In this document: piece by piece, positions 27,378-35,991 of the stretch
Layout: every line of letters starts with the position of its first letter
How positions within the stretch are numbered: the first letter of the stretch is position 1
NCBI RefSeq assembly: GCF_900637665.1
Contig: NZ_LR134386.1
Span: forward strand, 4,766,501-4,830,500
Origin: Chryseobacterium nakagawai
GTDB lineage: Bacteria; Bacteroidota; Bacteroidia; Flavobacteriales; Weeksellaceae
DNA: 64,000 nucleotides
Reading direction: 5' to 3'
The notes under the pieces: generated by a model
What the model was told of the DNA's origin: nothing
Seen by the model: the letters and a program-made list of their open reading frames with translations, nothing else
Databases searched by the model: none
Translations under genes and position numbers: made by a program

Positions 27378-27914
27378 TTACAATTCGTAATTTTTCACAT
27401 TCTCTTTATACCATGATGAGTATTTCACATAGTTATCTGCAATTCTGTTTACTTCGCCTTCCAATAGCTGAGCGTTGATATCCTTGATCTTTTTGGCAGG
27501 AACTCCACCCCAGACTTCTCCGGATTTAATATGTGTTCCCTGAGTTACTACAGAACCAGCTCCTACAATTGAATTTTCTTCAACCAGACAGTCATCCATC
27601 ACAATCGCTCCCATTCCGATCAGTACATTATCTTTGATTGTACATCCATGAACAATAGCATTGTGACCAATGGAAACATTATTTCCAATATTCAGTGGAT
27701 GTTTCTGATAGGTACAGTGCAGCATTGCATTGTCCTGAACATTTACTTTATCACCCATCTTAATATAGTGAACATCACCTCTGATCACTGCATTATACCA
27801 AACGCTGCAGTCTTTTCCCATCGTAACATCTCCAATAATGGTAGCTGTTTCAGCTAAAAAAGTATTTTCTCCGATCTGTGGTATTTTTCCTAAAAGTTCT
27901 TTTATAAGTGCCAT
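27378..27914 (-). CDS. Gamma-carbonic-anhydrase-like hexapeptide-repeat protein
   Basis: 178 residues built of left-handed beta-helix hexapeptides (FLAETATIIGDVTMGKDCSVW, written here in part as ATIIGDVTMG, and IKDNVLIGMGAIVMDDCLVE). It belongs to the YrdA/PaaY/gamma-CA group. The three metal-binding His are present (AMLHCTYQKHP, SIGHNAIVHGC), so zinc or iron binding is likely, but members often lack measurable carbonic anhydrase activity. Convergent with the small lipoprotein gene; single unit. Confidence 0.92.
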   Translation of the reverse strand: MALIKELLGKIPQIGENTFLAETATIIGDVTMGKDCSVWYNAVIRGDVHYIKMGDKVNVQDNAMLHCTYQKHPLNIGNNVSIGHNAIVHGCTIKDNVLIGMGAIVMDDCLVEENSIVGAGSVVTQGTHIKSGEVWGGVPAKKIKDINAQLLEGEVNRIADNYVKYSSWYKENVKNYEL

Positions 27915-27982
27915 AGTTTTAATTTGAAAATTTGAAAATAAGCCTGTTTGAAAGTCATGATTTTTACCTTCTGCTTTTTAGT

Positions 27983-28048
27983 ATCTAACTTCTAAATTAC
28001 AGTGATAGCAAAAATCTAACTCCCAATTTACAGCTTCTAACTTCTAAT
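27983..28048. repeat. Degenerate CTAACTTCTAA minisatellite
   Basis: Several TCTAACTTCTAA-like units (27983-27995, 28015-28022, 28036-28047) upstream of nfu. A related stretch lies at 54846-54878. Confidence 0.5.
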
Positions 28049-28051
28049 GCG

Positions 28052-28059
28052 TATTTTTG
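28052..28059 (+). promoter_or_regulatory. Bacteroidota -7 element of nfu
   Basis: TATTTTTG, exact TAnnTTTG, 21 bp before the ATG at 28081. A TTG-started extension from 28057 overlaps this element and is therefore unlikely. Confidence 0.55.
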
Positions 28060-28080
28060 TATCTCAAATTTAACGAAAAA

Positions 28081-28959
28081 ATGCGTACCGTACTTATAGA
28101 ACCAACTGAAAACCCAAAAGTGATGAAATTTGTAGCAGATTACAACTTGATTCCAGGGTCTTTGGAGTTGGACAGAAATTCAGATATTTCAGAAATTCCT
28201 TTGGCACAGGAACTTTTCAATTATCCGTTTGTAGAAAGAATTTTCATCACAGCTAATTTTGTAGCAGTAGCAAAACAGGATACTATCGAATGGGAACATG
28301 TAGCTGAAAGCCTGAAAAATGTGATTGAAGACGAATTATTGGCCAATCCAAGAATTTATCTTCAGAAGAAAAAAGAAATGTATCAGATCTATTCTGAGAT
28401 GACGCCTAACCCGAATGTAATGAAGTTTGTTTCCAGCAAACTGCTTATGGAAGGCTTTATAGAAGTAAAATCAAGAGAAGCAGCAGCTGAGGTTCCTTTA
28501 GCGGCAGCTATCTTTAAGGAATTTAATTTTGCAACTGAGGTTTTCATTTCAGATAACTTTGTAGCAGTTACCAGAGATAACTCTGTGGAATGGCATGAAG
28601 TAATGATGACCGTGCGTGCTCTTATTGCTGAGTATCTTCAAAATGGTGGTGAAATTTCAAACATTGAACCGCAGAAACACGAAAACCCTGTAGAAAAGAT
28701 CATCAACAGAGACTATACTGATGATGAGCAGAAGATTTCTGATATCTTAAATGAATATGTGGCTCCGGCTGTAGAAAATGATGGTGGAAAAATTTCCCTT
28801 ATGGAATATGATGAATCTACCAAAACAGCTAAAATGCTTTTACAGGGAGCGTGTTCAGGATGTCCAAGTTCTACGGCTACTCTAAAGAACGGAATTGAAA
28901 ATATTTTAAAACAATTCGTTCCGGACCTTGTAGAAAGAGTGGAAGCAGTAAACGGATAA
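28081..28959 (+). CDS. NifU-family Fe-S scaffold/carrier with duplicated N-terminal domain
   Basis: 292 residues. Two tandem Nfu N-terminal-type domains are visible: residues about 1-90 (EPTENPKVMKFV, SLELDRNSDISEIPLAQELF) and 103-190 (MTPNPNVMKFVSSKLLMEGF, EVPLAAAIFKEF). The C-terminal NifU domain follows (VAPAVENDGGKISLMEY, then LQGACSGCPSSTATLKNGIE with the cluster-binding CxxC). It carries Fe-S clusters to target proteins in the cytoplasm. It is the first gene of an operon with an FMN reductase (10-bp gap) and hemH (5-bp gap). Confidence 0.93.
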   Translation: MRTVLIEPTENPKVMKFVADYNLIPGSLELDRNSDISEIPLAQELFNYPFVERIFITANFVAVAKQDTIEWEHVAESLKNVIEDELLANPRIYLQKKKEMYQIYSEMTPNPNVMKFVSSKLLMEGFIEVKSREAAAEVPLAAAIFKEFNFATEVFISDNFVAVTRDNSVEWHEVMMTVRALIAEYLQNGGEISNIEPQKHENPVEKIINRDYTDDEQKISDILNEYVAPAVENDGGKISLMEYDESTKTAKMLLQGACSGCPSSTATLKNGIENILKQFVPDLVERVEAVNG

Positions 28960-28969
28960 TCAGGAGTTC

Positions 28970-29506
28970 ATGATCCCTTCAAAAAAGATCCTCATCATTA
29001 TTGGAAGCGCTACCAACAATTCCAGTAATCAGAAACTGATAGAACAGGTATTGGATAAGAATCCCAATATTACATTCCAGATGTATGATGATCTTTCTGT
29101 TCTTCCTCATTTTGATACGGCATTAACGGATGTTGATACGCCTGAGGAAATTATGAAGATCAGAGAAGATATTGAAGATTCAGCAGGTGTTATTATTTCT
29201 ACTCCGGAATATATTTTCAGTATTCCGAGCAGGGTAAAAAACCTCTTGGAATGGTGTGTTTCCACGAATGTTTTTCTGGATAAGCCTGTTGCCATCATTA
29301 CAGGTTCTGCCCATGGAGAGAAAGGTCATGAAGAATTATTATTGATTTTAAAAACCCTTGGTGCTGTCATTGATGATAAACATCAGCTTTTAATCAAAGC
29401 GATAAAGGGTAAGTTTGAGCCTGATGGCTCAGTTGAAAACAATACCTTTGCTAAAGTATTAGAATTGGTAACAGATTTTGAAAAGTCTGTTTCATCATTA
29501 AAATAA
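28970..29506 (+). CDS. NADPH-dependent FMN reductase family flavoprotein
   Basis: 178 residues, flavodoxin-like fold: IIIGSATNNSSNQKLIEQVL at the N-terminus (phosphate loop of FMN) and the STPEYIFSIPSRVKNLLEW signature. It likely reduces quinones or FMN with NAD(P)H. Located between nfu and hemH in one operon, so it may provide reducing power in Fe-S or haem metabolism; that link is inference. Confidence 0.88.
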   Translation: MIPSKKILIIIGSATNNSSNQKLIEQVLDKNPNITFQMYDDLSVLPHFDTALTDVDTPEEIMKIREDIEDSAGVIISTPEYIFSIPSRVKNLLEWCVSTNVFLDKPVAIITGSAHGEKGHEELLLILKTLGAVIDDKHQLLIKAIKGKFEPDGSVENNTFAKVLELVTDFEKSVSSLK

Positions 29507-29511
29507 AAAAA

Positions 29512-30546
29512 TTGAATAAAAAAGGAATTTTACTGGTCAACCTTGGATCACCAAGATCTACGGCTGTAAATGATGTAAAGGAATATCTTGATGAATTTTT
29601 GATGGATGAAAGGGTAATTGATTACCGTTGGATCTTTCGGGCGTTGCTTGTTCAGGGGATTATCCTGAAAACAAGACCTGCTAAATCTGCCGAAGCCTAT
29701 AAAACGGTATGGACGGATGAAGGTTCACCCTTGATCGCCATTACTGAAAAGATTCAGAAAAAGCTTCAAAAACTGGTAGACGTACCTGTGGAAATCGGGA
29801 TGAGATATGCTGAACCCAGTATTGAAACCGGAATTCAAAAACTGGTGGATCAGGGAATTTCTGAAATCGTTCTTTTCCCGCTTTACCCTCAATATGCAAT
29901 GAGTACTACAGAAACTGTTATTGAAAAAGCAGAAGAGGTAAGAAAAAAGAAATTTCCAACCGTAAAGATCAATTATATTCAACCTTTTTACAACAGAGAT
30001 ATCTACATCAACTGTCTTGCTGAAAGTATCAAGGAAAAACTTCCTGAGAATTTTGATGCTCTTCAGTTTTCTTATCACGGAGTTCCGGAAAGACATCTGT
30101 ATAAAACAGATCCTTCCAACACCTGTAAAATTGATGATGCCAATTGTATCAACAGTCAGGTAGATACTCATAATGCTTACTGTTACAGACATCAATGTTA
30201 TAAAACCACTGAGGCAGTAATTGCCAAGATGGGACTTCCAAAGGAAAAAACAATTGTTTCTTTCCAGTCAAGATTAGGAAAAGACAAATGGATTGAGCCT
30301 TATACAGATGAAACCCTGGAAACCATTCCTCAAAAAGGTGTTAAAAATCTAGCTGTGGTTTGTCCTGCGTTCGTATCAGACTGTCTTGAAACACTGGAAG
30401 AAATTTCTGTAGAAGGAAAAGAGCAGTTCATGCATGGTGGTGGGGAAAACTTCCACTACATTCCCTGTCTGAATGATGAAGACCGATGGATAGAAGTGGT
30501 AAAAACACTTTGCGAAGAAAAACTGAATGATTTTTATTTAGTATAA
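29512..30546 (+). CDS. hemH: Ferrochelatase (TTG start)
   Basis: 344 residues starting at TTG, 5 bp after the previous stop codon; no nearby ATG fits and the family sequence begins at once (KKGILLVNLGSPRSTAV). Active-site His is in QFSYHGVPERH, and the C-terminal signature is VVCPAFVSDCLETLEEI, with the conserved Glu. It inserts iron into protoporphyrin at the last haem step. A Cys-rich loop (NTCKIDDANC, AYCYRHQC) is present; in some bacteria such residues bind an Fe-S cluster or metal, but that is not certain here. Confidence 0.96.
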   Translation: MNKKGILLVNLGSPRSTAVNDVKEYLDEFLMDERVIDYRWIFRALLVQGIILKTRPAKSAEAYKTVWTDEGSPLIAITEKIQKKLQKLVDVPVEIGMRYAEPSIETGIQKLVDQGISEIVLFPLYPQYAMSTTETVIEKAEEVRKKKFPTVKINYIQPFYNRDIYINCLAESIKEKLPENFDALQFSYHGVPERHLYKTDPSNTCKIDDANCINSQVDTHNAYCYRHQCYKTTEAVIAKMGLPKEKTIVSFQSRLGKDKWIEPYTDETLETIPQKGVKNLAVVCPAFVSDCLETLEEISVEGKEQFMHGGGENFHYIPCLNDEDRWIEVVKTLCEEKLNDFYLV

Positions 30547-30561
30547 TCATTTATCACAATA

Positions 30562-30598
30562 TAAAAGGGCTGCCTCATCTTAAGGCAGCCCTTTTTAT
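30562..30598. terminator. Strong terminator after hemH
   Basis: AAAAGGGCTGCCT pairs with AGGCAGCCCTTTT; flanked by A and T runs, so it can serve both convergent genes. Confidence 0.93.
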
Positions 30599-30620
30599 TT
30601 TTATGGGATATTCTTTATAA

Positions 30621-32114
30621 TTAAAAATTATCATACGAACCAAACCATGCAAACTCTGTAGTATGCGGAACAGAAACTTTGTTTCCAGCTTTATCATACA
30701 GGGTTATTCTGGTCATTGTTTCAGATTCTCCATCCCAGGTTCTTCCTACCCAGTTATGATCCAGCTTAAATCCTTCTTTGAACATTTGCTCCGGAACATG
30801 AATGGATGTAGAAGTTGGAGTAAAATACTTCGTATACGATCTTGTTATATAGGCCCCTGAACTATTACTTCTGAATGAAACATCAATATCCATTCTTGAG
30901 AATTCGTTGGTATTGTTAGAATTCGCTTTCAGGTTTAGCACTTTTACCCCTCCAAATCCTGTCCAACGTTTATCTCCTTTATAAACATAAGTTACAAGTT
31001 TAGCTCTATCAACACTTGTAGGATTGTCCAATTCAAGAGTTTCATCAGTAGCTACACTTCTCATTTGAGTAAAAATAGGGTAACCATAGAAATTAGAATC
31101 AAATTTCACATTGAACATAGAATACAGGTTATCCAAGGAATTTCCCCAGAAAGGCTCTGTACTCTTATCTCCTGTAGTCATAACCGTTACTACAGATTTT
31201 GATAAAATTTCCGTTGTTTCCTGGTTATATCCACCACCACCTGATACTTTCCAGATATTAAAGGTAGCCTCAATAGCAGATTTTACTTTTTCGTAAGAAT
31301 ATTCACTTTCAATCGCTAAATAAGCATATTTTCCATAAGTTACCTGCTTAGTAAAGTAAGGTTTGCTGGTAAAATATTGAGAAGGAACACCTGTCTGCTG
31401 AATGGTTTTAGCATCGTTATTGTACTCCGGTGATTTAAAAAATCCATTTTTGCTAGGTTCGAATATTACATCGAATGAAGTTGCTACAAGTCTTGCAAAA
31501 TAGATACTCTTATATTTTGTAGTATGTGTATTTTGAGACATTTTTGTAGTAAAAATGGTTCCTAAACCAACATTAAAAGAAAGTGCCTTCTGAACATCTG
31601 AATAGCTATAACATTCTGTTGCTGAATAATCAACACTTTTTTTCACCCCTGAATTGATGTAATCATTGAAATTTTTAGATGTAACTGCCTGAGACAGCAT
31701 ATTATTATAGGTAGTAAATCCTTTTGGACTATCTATTCCTTCAATAACATAAGGATTAGAAAATGAGAAAATCAAATCATATGGATTCTTATCATAATTA
31801 ACTTCTGAATCAAATGTAAAATTTTCAATTCTGTTTAAAGGATATACCGCTCCCGGATATATTGTTGAACTGTTAACACTGATATTTTTCCCTGTAGCCG
31901 GGTTAACTCCTGAAGCTCCCGCTTTTGTACTGTTATCTCCAACAAAGATGTGATCTTTATCAATAGTAGAGACATCCCAACTAAAAGGCTGAGTGTCGAA
32001 ACGACCCATTTTTTGAGATTGATCAGAATGTAGAAATTCTTCATTGTTATTATCCCTTACACAGGAAATAAGGCACAGAGAAACTGCGCAGCAAAATAAA
32101 ATAATCCGCTTCAT
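30621..32114 (-). CDS. Cholesterol-dependent-cytolysin-like (thiol-activated cytolysin family) lipoprotein
   Basis: 497 residues from the ATG at 32114; the frame is open to an ATG at 32144, but the shorter start gives a clean lipoprotein signal (MKRIILFCCAVSLCLISC, Cys at 18). The body matches the CDC pore-forming fold: YPGAVYPLNRIENFTF near residue 85, KYKSIYFARLVATSFDVIF, YGKYAYLAIESEYSYEKVKS and the SKSVVTVMTTGD strand. The typical undecapeptide (ECTGLAWEWWR) and the Thr-Leu cholesterol pair are absent at the C-terminus, which reads HNWVGRTWDGESETMTRIT. This fits the CDC-like (CDCL) group of Bacteroidota, described from Elizabethkingia. Membrane target unknown. Confidence 0.8.
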   Translation of the reverse strand: MKRIILFCCAVSLCLISCVRDNNNEEFLHSDQSQKMGRFDTQPFSWDVSTIDKDHIFVGDNSTKAGASGVNPATGKNISVNSSTIYPGAVYPLNRIENFTFDSEVNYDKNPYDLIFSFSNPYVIEGIDSPKGFTTYNNMLSQAVTSKNFNDYINSGVKKSVDYSATECYSYSDVQKALSFNVGLGTIFTTKMSQNTHTTKYKSIYFARLVATSFDVIFEPSKNGFFKSPEYNNDAKTIQQTGVPSQYFTSKPYFTKQVTYGKYAYLAIESEYSYEKVKSAIEATFNIWKVSGGGGYNQETTEILSKSVVTVMTTGDKSTEPFWGNSLDNLYSMFNVKFDSNFYGYPIFTQMRSVATDETLELDNPTSVDRAKLVTYVYKGDKRWTGFGGVKVLNLKANSNNTNEFSRMDIDVSFRSNSSGAYITRSYTKYFTPTSTSIHVPEQMFKEGFKLDHNWVGRTWDGESETMTRITLYDKAGNKVSVPHTTEFAWFGSYDNF

Positions 32115-32368
32115 TTTTTTATATTTTTTTATTAGAATCCCCATTAATAAATGGGGTCAGCGAATTTAAAAAAATATATTTCAACAAGAAGTGACTTCAT
32201 AAATCAAAAATTAAATAAATGAGAAATATCATTATTAAGTGAATAATACACCCGAAATTTGTCTAGCTTTCAAATTAAATTTATAGAGAACAATACATAA
32301 AAAACCAAAAATAGCTTTAAGATAAAGGATTTCACAGGTTTATCATTTGATGTCAAACCTGTAAAAAC

Positions 32369-32403
32369 AAAAGAATCTGCCTCTATTGAGGACAGATTCT
32401 TTA
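32369..32403 (-). terminator. Terminator of the M4 protease gene
   Basis: Minus-strand hairpin AAAGAATCTGtCCTC / GAGGCAGATTCTTTT followed by TGTTTTT. Confidence 0.82.
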
Positions 32404-32421
32404 TTTAAGATATATAAAAGA

Positions 32422-34377
32422 TTATTTTTTAATTAAGTTTCCAGCTTTCTGTCCGTTCACGGTTACAACATAAACACCAGGAAGCATATTGGATGGCAGC
32501 TTTATTTCCAGTTTATTTGTCCCATCCGTAAGATTAACTTTTTCAGAAAGTTCTTTTCTTCCTGTTAAATTAACCACTTCTACAGTTCCTTTACCTTCTT
32601 TTCCATTAAACAATACAGTAAACCTGTCTGTTGCCGGATTTGGACTGATCGTATAAGGAGACTCATTAGCTGCTGATGCAATAAGTCCTGCCGGAGAGGT
32701 ACCGCCTCCAACACCTACTGCATTCCAGGCATTAGTCACCTGTGTTACTTCATTACTTCCTGCCCCATACAAATCTGTAGCAGCTTGTAAAGAATATGTT
32801 CTTGTATTCGCATAATTGGAACTAGAAGTAAGGTAATTAGTCAGTGTTCTATAAGCAATTGCAGCTGCTTTATCGAATCCTATTCCTGAAACATTATAGG
32901 CAAAACCTTTATCATTAGTTCCTGTACCTCCTGTTACCAATAAATAATACCAAAAGTTAAGAACTCCCGAGTTGGTATGAACTCCACAATAATCATTGGA
33001 CTGGCTAGGAGTTACACAACCTGAGGTAGTGGTAGTTTTCCAGTAGGTTCCCATATAAGTATCCGGCTGGCTGTAAGCATTAGGGTTTGCCATATTTCTG
33101 ATCACATAACTGAAATCTTCGCCCAATGTCCAACTCGCCTGACTTGGTCTGGCCCATTTTTCTATTGTATTACCAAAAATATCTGAAAACCCTTCATTCA
33201 GAGCTCCCGGTTCTCTTTGATATACCAAATTCGCAGTTTTAGAGGTCATTCCATGTGTAATTTCATGTCCACAAACATCAATGGCTGTCAGAGGCTTTCC
33301 TCCGTTTGTGGTAGAACTTCCGTCACCATAGGTCATTCTTGAGCCATCCCAAAATGCATTGAAATAATTGGTGGAATAATGAACATATGATTTTATAGCA
33401 AAATGATTGTTATCAATACTCTTTCTGCCAAATTTTGTATACAAGTAATCTACCGTCATTTCTGCTCCCCAGTGCGCATCTGTTGCATACTGGTCTTTAT
33501 TGGTATTTACATTATTCCAAACATTGTCAGAGTCTGTAAAATCTACTGCCGTTGAGTAATTTGTTCCTTTTTTTAAGTCATAAGTTTCAACAGCTGTTCC
33601 ACCGTTTCTTCCGGTCTCTCTTAGTCTGTAACTTCCATTATAAGAGTCTGCAACAATATTTCTGTTTCCGCTATAACCTGTTGTAGCTGTTCCCGGTGTA
33701 TTAATATCATGAATCAATGCGTCAGTTCCTAATATCTTTCCATTTTTTGCATCTACAAAAACATATTGCCTGCTTAATGGCTTTTCTGCATAAATATCAA
33801 ATTTATAGGCTAAGGTAAGATCATTTAGCTTTTCGTCAGTAGGTTCTGAATAGTAAACCAGCTCACCCTTGGGTGCAAAACTGGCATTTTTATCATTTGT
33901 TTCTCTTTTAATAAAATCTTCTTCATCTTTATTCTGCCATTTATAAGATTCTGCCCCTACAAATGATAAGGCATTTTGCAGCGCTATACTTTCAGAAAGG
34001 TTTGCCTGTTTCTCAACGCTTTGAGGAACATCAAGAATCCATTTTCCTGTCTGTCCTACTATTTTACCGTTTTTAGTTTGTACAGCCATCATTCCATATT
34101 CTACAGGAATACCATTCACTGTTTGCTGGAATCTGTGAGTTTCAAACCCTAGCTGGTCTGTTTCAGCACCCAATTTACGAGATTGCCCCGGTGAAAGTCT
34201 TTCAGATCTTTCATCAAATAAAACAGGACTTCCCTGAAAAGCAGGCCCGTTTTTATCAAATCTTAGAAATTCTGCGTGTAATCCATTTTTACCGGAAATT
34301 ACTTTTGATGGAGTGTTTTGTCCAAAAACGAAGGAGCAGGCTGCAACGCTGACTGCTAAAATAAATTTTGTTTTCAT
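32422..34377 (-). CDS. Thermolysin-like (M4) metalloprotease with T9SS sorting domain
   Basis: 651 residues. Signal peptide (ends SFVFGQ), an FTP/PepSY-type propeptide (about 40-215, with QTVNGIPVEYGMMAVQT), and an M4 catalytic domain with zinc motif HEITH (His371, Glu372, His375) and the third ligand Glu in GALNEGFSDIFG. The last 75 residues (ISPNPATDRFTVLF ... VNGQKAGNLIKK) are a T9SS type A sorting signal, so it is exported to the surface or medium. It lies next to the CDC-like gene on the same strand; the separate terminator between them suggests separate transcripts. Confidence 0.95.
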   Translation of the reverse strand: MKTKFILAVSVAACSFVFGQNTPSKVISGKNGLHAEFLRFDKNGPAFQGSPVLFDERSERLSPGQSRKLGAETDQLGFETHRFQQTVNGIPVEYGMMAVQTKNGKIVGQTGKWILDVPQSVEKQANLSESIALQNALSFVGAESYKWQNKDEEDFIKRETNDKNASFAPKGELVYYSEPTDEKLNDLTLAYKFDIYAEKPLSRQYVFVDAKNGKILGTDALIHDINTPGTATTGYSGNRNIVADSYNGSYRLRETGRNGGTAVETYDLKKGTNYSTAVDFTDSDNVWNNVNTNKDQYATDAHWGAEMTVDYLYTKFGRKSIDNNHFAIKSYVHYSTNYFNAFWDGSRMTYGDGSSTTNGGKPLTAIDVCGHEITHGMTSKTANLVYQREPGALNEGFSDIFGNTIEKWARPSQASWTLGEDFSYVIRNMANPNAYSQPDTYMGTYWKTTTTSGCVTPSQSNDYCGVHTNSGVLNFWYYLLVTGGTGTNDKGFAYNVSGIGFDKAAAIAYRTLTNYLTSSSNYANTRTYSLQAATDLYGAGSNEVTQVTNAWNAVGVGGGTSPAGLIASAANESPYTISPNPATDRFTVLFNGKEGKGTVEVVNLTGRKELSEKVNLTDGTNKLEIKLPSNMLPGVYVVTVNGQKAGNLIKK

Positions 34378-34706
34378 AAATAATATTTGTTAAGTGTGAA
34401 ACGAAGGTATAAACTTTTCACAACAAAATGATATATATGTTATTTAAAATTCAATTGAAAATATAAATCATTAAACAAACCACAATAACGATTTTAAAAC
34501 AAAGAGAAATAATTAAACATAATTTTATTATTATAAATAGTTTTCATGAATTAATTTCACAAAAATCATCCTTTTGTGAATTATTATTTTCATTATGCGT
34601 CGCATTTTATTGGATAAAATTATCCTTATTTGATATTTTGGATAAAAAAATAAGGTTATCTCTTTCGAAATAACCTTTATTATCATTTAATATTGATTTT
34701 ACATTT
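34378..34706. other. AT-rich intergenic region
   Basis: 329 bp. It holds the M4 gene promoter region (TACCTTCG-like -7 near 34401-34408 on the minus strand) and the plug-gene terminator at 34644-34682. I see no gene or other feature. Confidence 0.5.
34644..34682 (-). terminator. Terminator of the T9SS plug gene
   Basis: AATAAGGTTAT pairs with ATAACCTTTATT across a ten-base loop; T-rich on the minus-strand 3' side. Confidence 0.78.
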
Positions 34707-35921
34707 TTATTTTCTAACCGGAGTCCTGAATTCTCCATACCCCATCAATCCATCATAATTACGCCCAAAAGGGGCAAAGTAAAGAAAAGCCTGGTAAAGG
34801 TTTTCAGTCTGCCAGAAATTACCATTCACCTCACCAAAATCTAAAGGTGCATCCCCTTGTTTTGTGGCAAGAATATAGTTATAAAACCCTTGCTTCAGAA
34901 ATAATTTAGCAACATATTGTTTCGTTGCAGCATCATATTGCATCTGATTTTCTTTGCCAGGTTTAAAATTATTGAATCCTCCAAGAATATAAATGTCTTT
35001 ATCTACCGGATCTGATTCCAGATAAAAATATACCCAGGAATAATCTGCTTCTCTTTCAGCATCCCTTTCTCTTCCCAGGTCATTTCTTCTATAGTACCAG
35101 GCTCCGTTTACATCGGGTTGGTACTGATAATTTAAAGGAAATGCCCAAACCGGATATAAATACGTATGATTGACATCATCTTTAACTTCTACGGCACGAA
35201 CCATATCCGCAGGAGTCGTCATGTTTTTATTATCGAAATAATAAAATTCATTATCTCCGGGGAAAGCAAGATTCATTTGCTGGAAAAGCAGCTGGTTCCC
35301 CAAAACAGAACTTGGTTTCAAATTGGAAACCGTCATATTGGGATTGTTATTCTGCATCACATTCAAACTCATAGAGTTTACATTGGAAGAAAGATCACCA
35401 GCTTTCGGTAAAGCCTGTATTTCTACTCTCTGATTGATATTAGGATTTTTGGCATCTGCTATTCTTGAAACATTCACGCCTAAAGTCGCCATATCTTCCA
35501 CCAGATAAAATCTTCTTTTAAAAAGCGGTTTATCTACAGAATCTTTGTAAACAATCAGTTCATAATTTCCTGATATTTTCGGTTGAATTTTATCATTAGG
35601 AAAAGTCAGCTTATAATGAGTATATGCCTGTAAAGTGTTGAATGAATATTGAAACTTGTCTAAAAGCGCATTCATAGTACCAGTGGCAAATTCCGTAAAG
35701 AACAAATTATCATCATTCCAGTTTCTGTCATAATGTTTGATGGTATATCTGTAGATCTCACTACCATTGGTAAGATCATCAAAGCTTAGCACCAATTGTT
35801 CACCGAATTTGATGACCGGCGTTTCATCATTCGTCTGTGGGTTGAATAGCTGGATACTTTGGATATTTTGTCCATAAACCAGTCCACCCAGGGAAAGTAA
35901 AAGTATTCGCAAAGTTTTCAT
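34707..35921 (-). CDS. Type IX secretion system plug protein (DUF5103)
   Basis: 404 residues. Signal peptide (ILLLSLGGLVYGQ), then a two-part beta-sandwich protein with the DUF5103 pattern: IQLFNPQTNDETPVIKFGEQ, IYRYTIKHYDRNWN, ELIVYKDSVDKPLFKRRFYL, WVYFYLESDPVDKDIYILGGFNNF and AFLYFAPFGRNYDGLMGYG. In Flavobacterium johnsoniae a protein of this family closes the periplasmic side of the SprA translocon pore. None of the core T9SS genes are nearby. Divergent from the MBL gene with only 70 bp between their real starts. Confidence 0.9.
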   Translation of the reverse strand: MKTLRILLLSLGGLVYGQNIQSIQLFNPQTNDETPVIKFGEQLVLSFDDLTNGSEIYRYTIKHYDRNWNDDNLFFTEFATGTMNALLDKFQYSFNTLQAYTHYKLTFPNDKIQPKISGNYELIVYKDSVDKPLFKRRFYLVEDMATLGVNVSRIADAKNPNINQRVEIQALPKAGDLSSNVNSMSLNVMQNNNPNMTVSNLKPSSVLGNQLLFQQMNLAFPGDNEFYYFDNKNMTTPADMVRAVEVKDDVNHTYLYPVWAFPLNYQYQPDVNGAWYYRRNDLGRERDAEREADYSWVYFYLESDPVDKDIYILGGFNNFKPGKENQMQYDAATKQYVAKLFLKQGFYNYILATKQGDAPLDFGEVNGNFWQTENLYQAFLYFAPFGRNYDGLMGYGEFRTPVRK

Positions 35922-35926
35922 TATGA

Positions 35927-35934
35927 CGAAGATA
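35927..35934 (-). promoter_or_regulatory. -7-like element of the plug gene (near-leaderless)
   Basis: TATCTTCG, one mismatch from TAnnTTTG, ends 5 bp before the ATG at 35921. Confidence 0.4.
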
Positions 35935-35965
35935 ACGAAAAATAGCCATTTTCTTAATAATATCG

Positions 35966-35973
35966 TATTTTTG
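35966..35973 (+). promoter_or_regulatory. Bacteroidota -7 element of the MBL hydrolase gene
   Basis: TATTTTTG, exact TAnnTTTG, 18 bp before the ATG at 35992. It supports that start over the in-frame ATG at 35923, which lies upstream of the promoter. Confidence 0.55.
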
Positions 35974-35991
35974 AATAAAAATATTCAGATT

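Noticed and set aside
35923..35991. Upstream start for the MBL hydrolase
   Set aside because: It contains the promoter element at 35966-35973 and lies directly at the divergent plug gene start.
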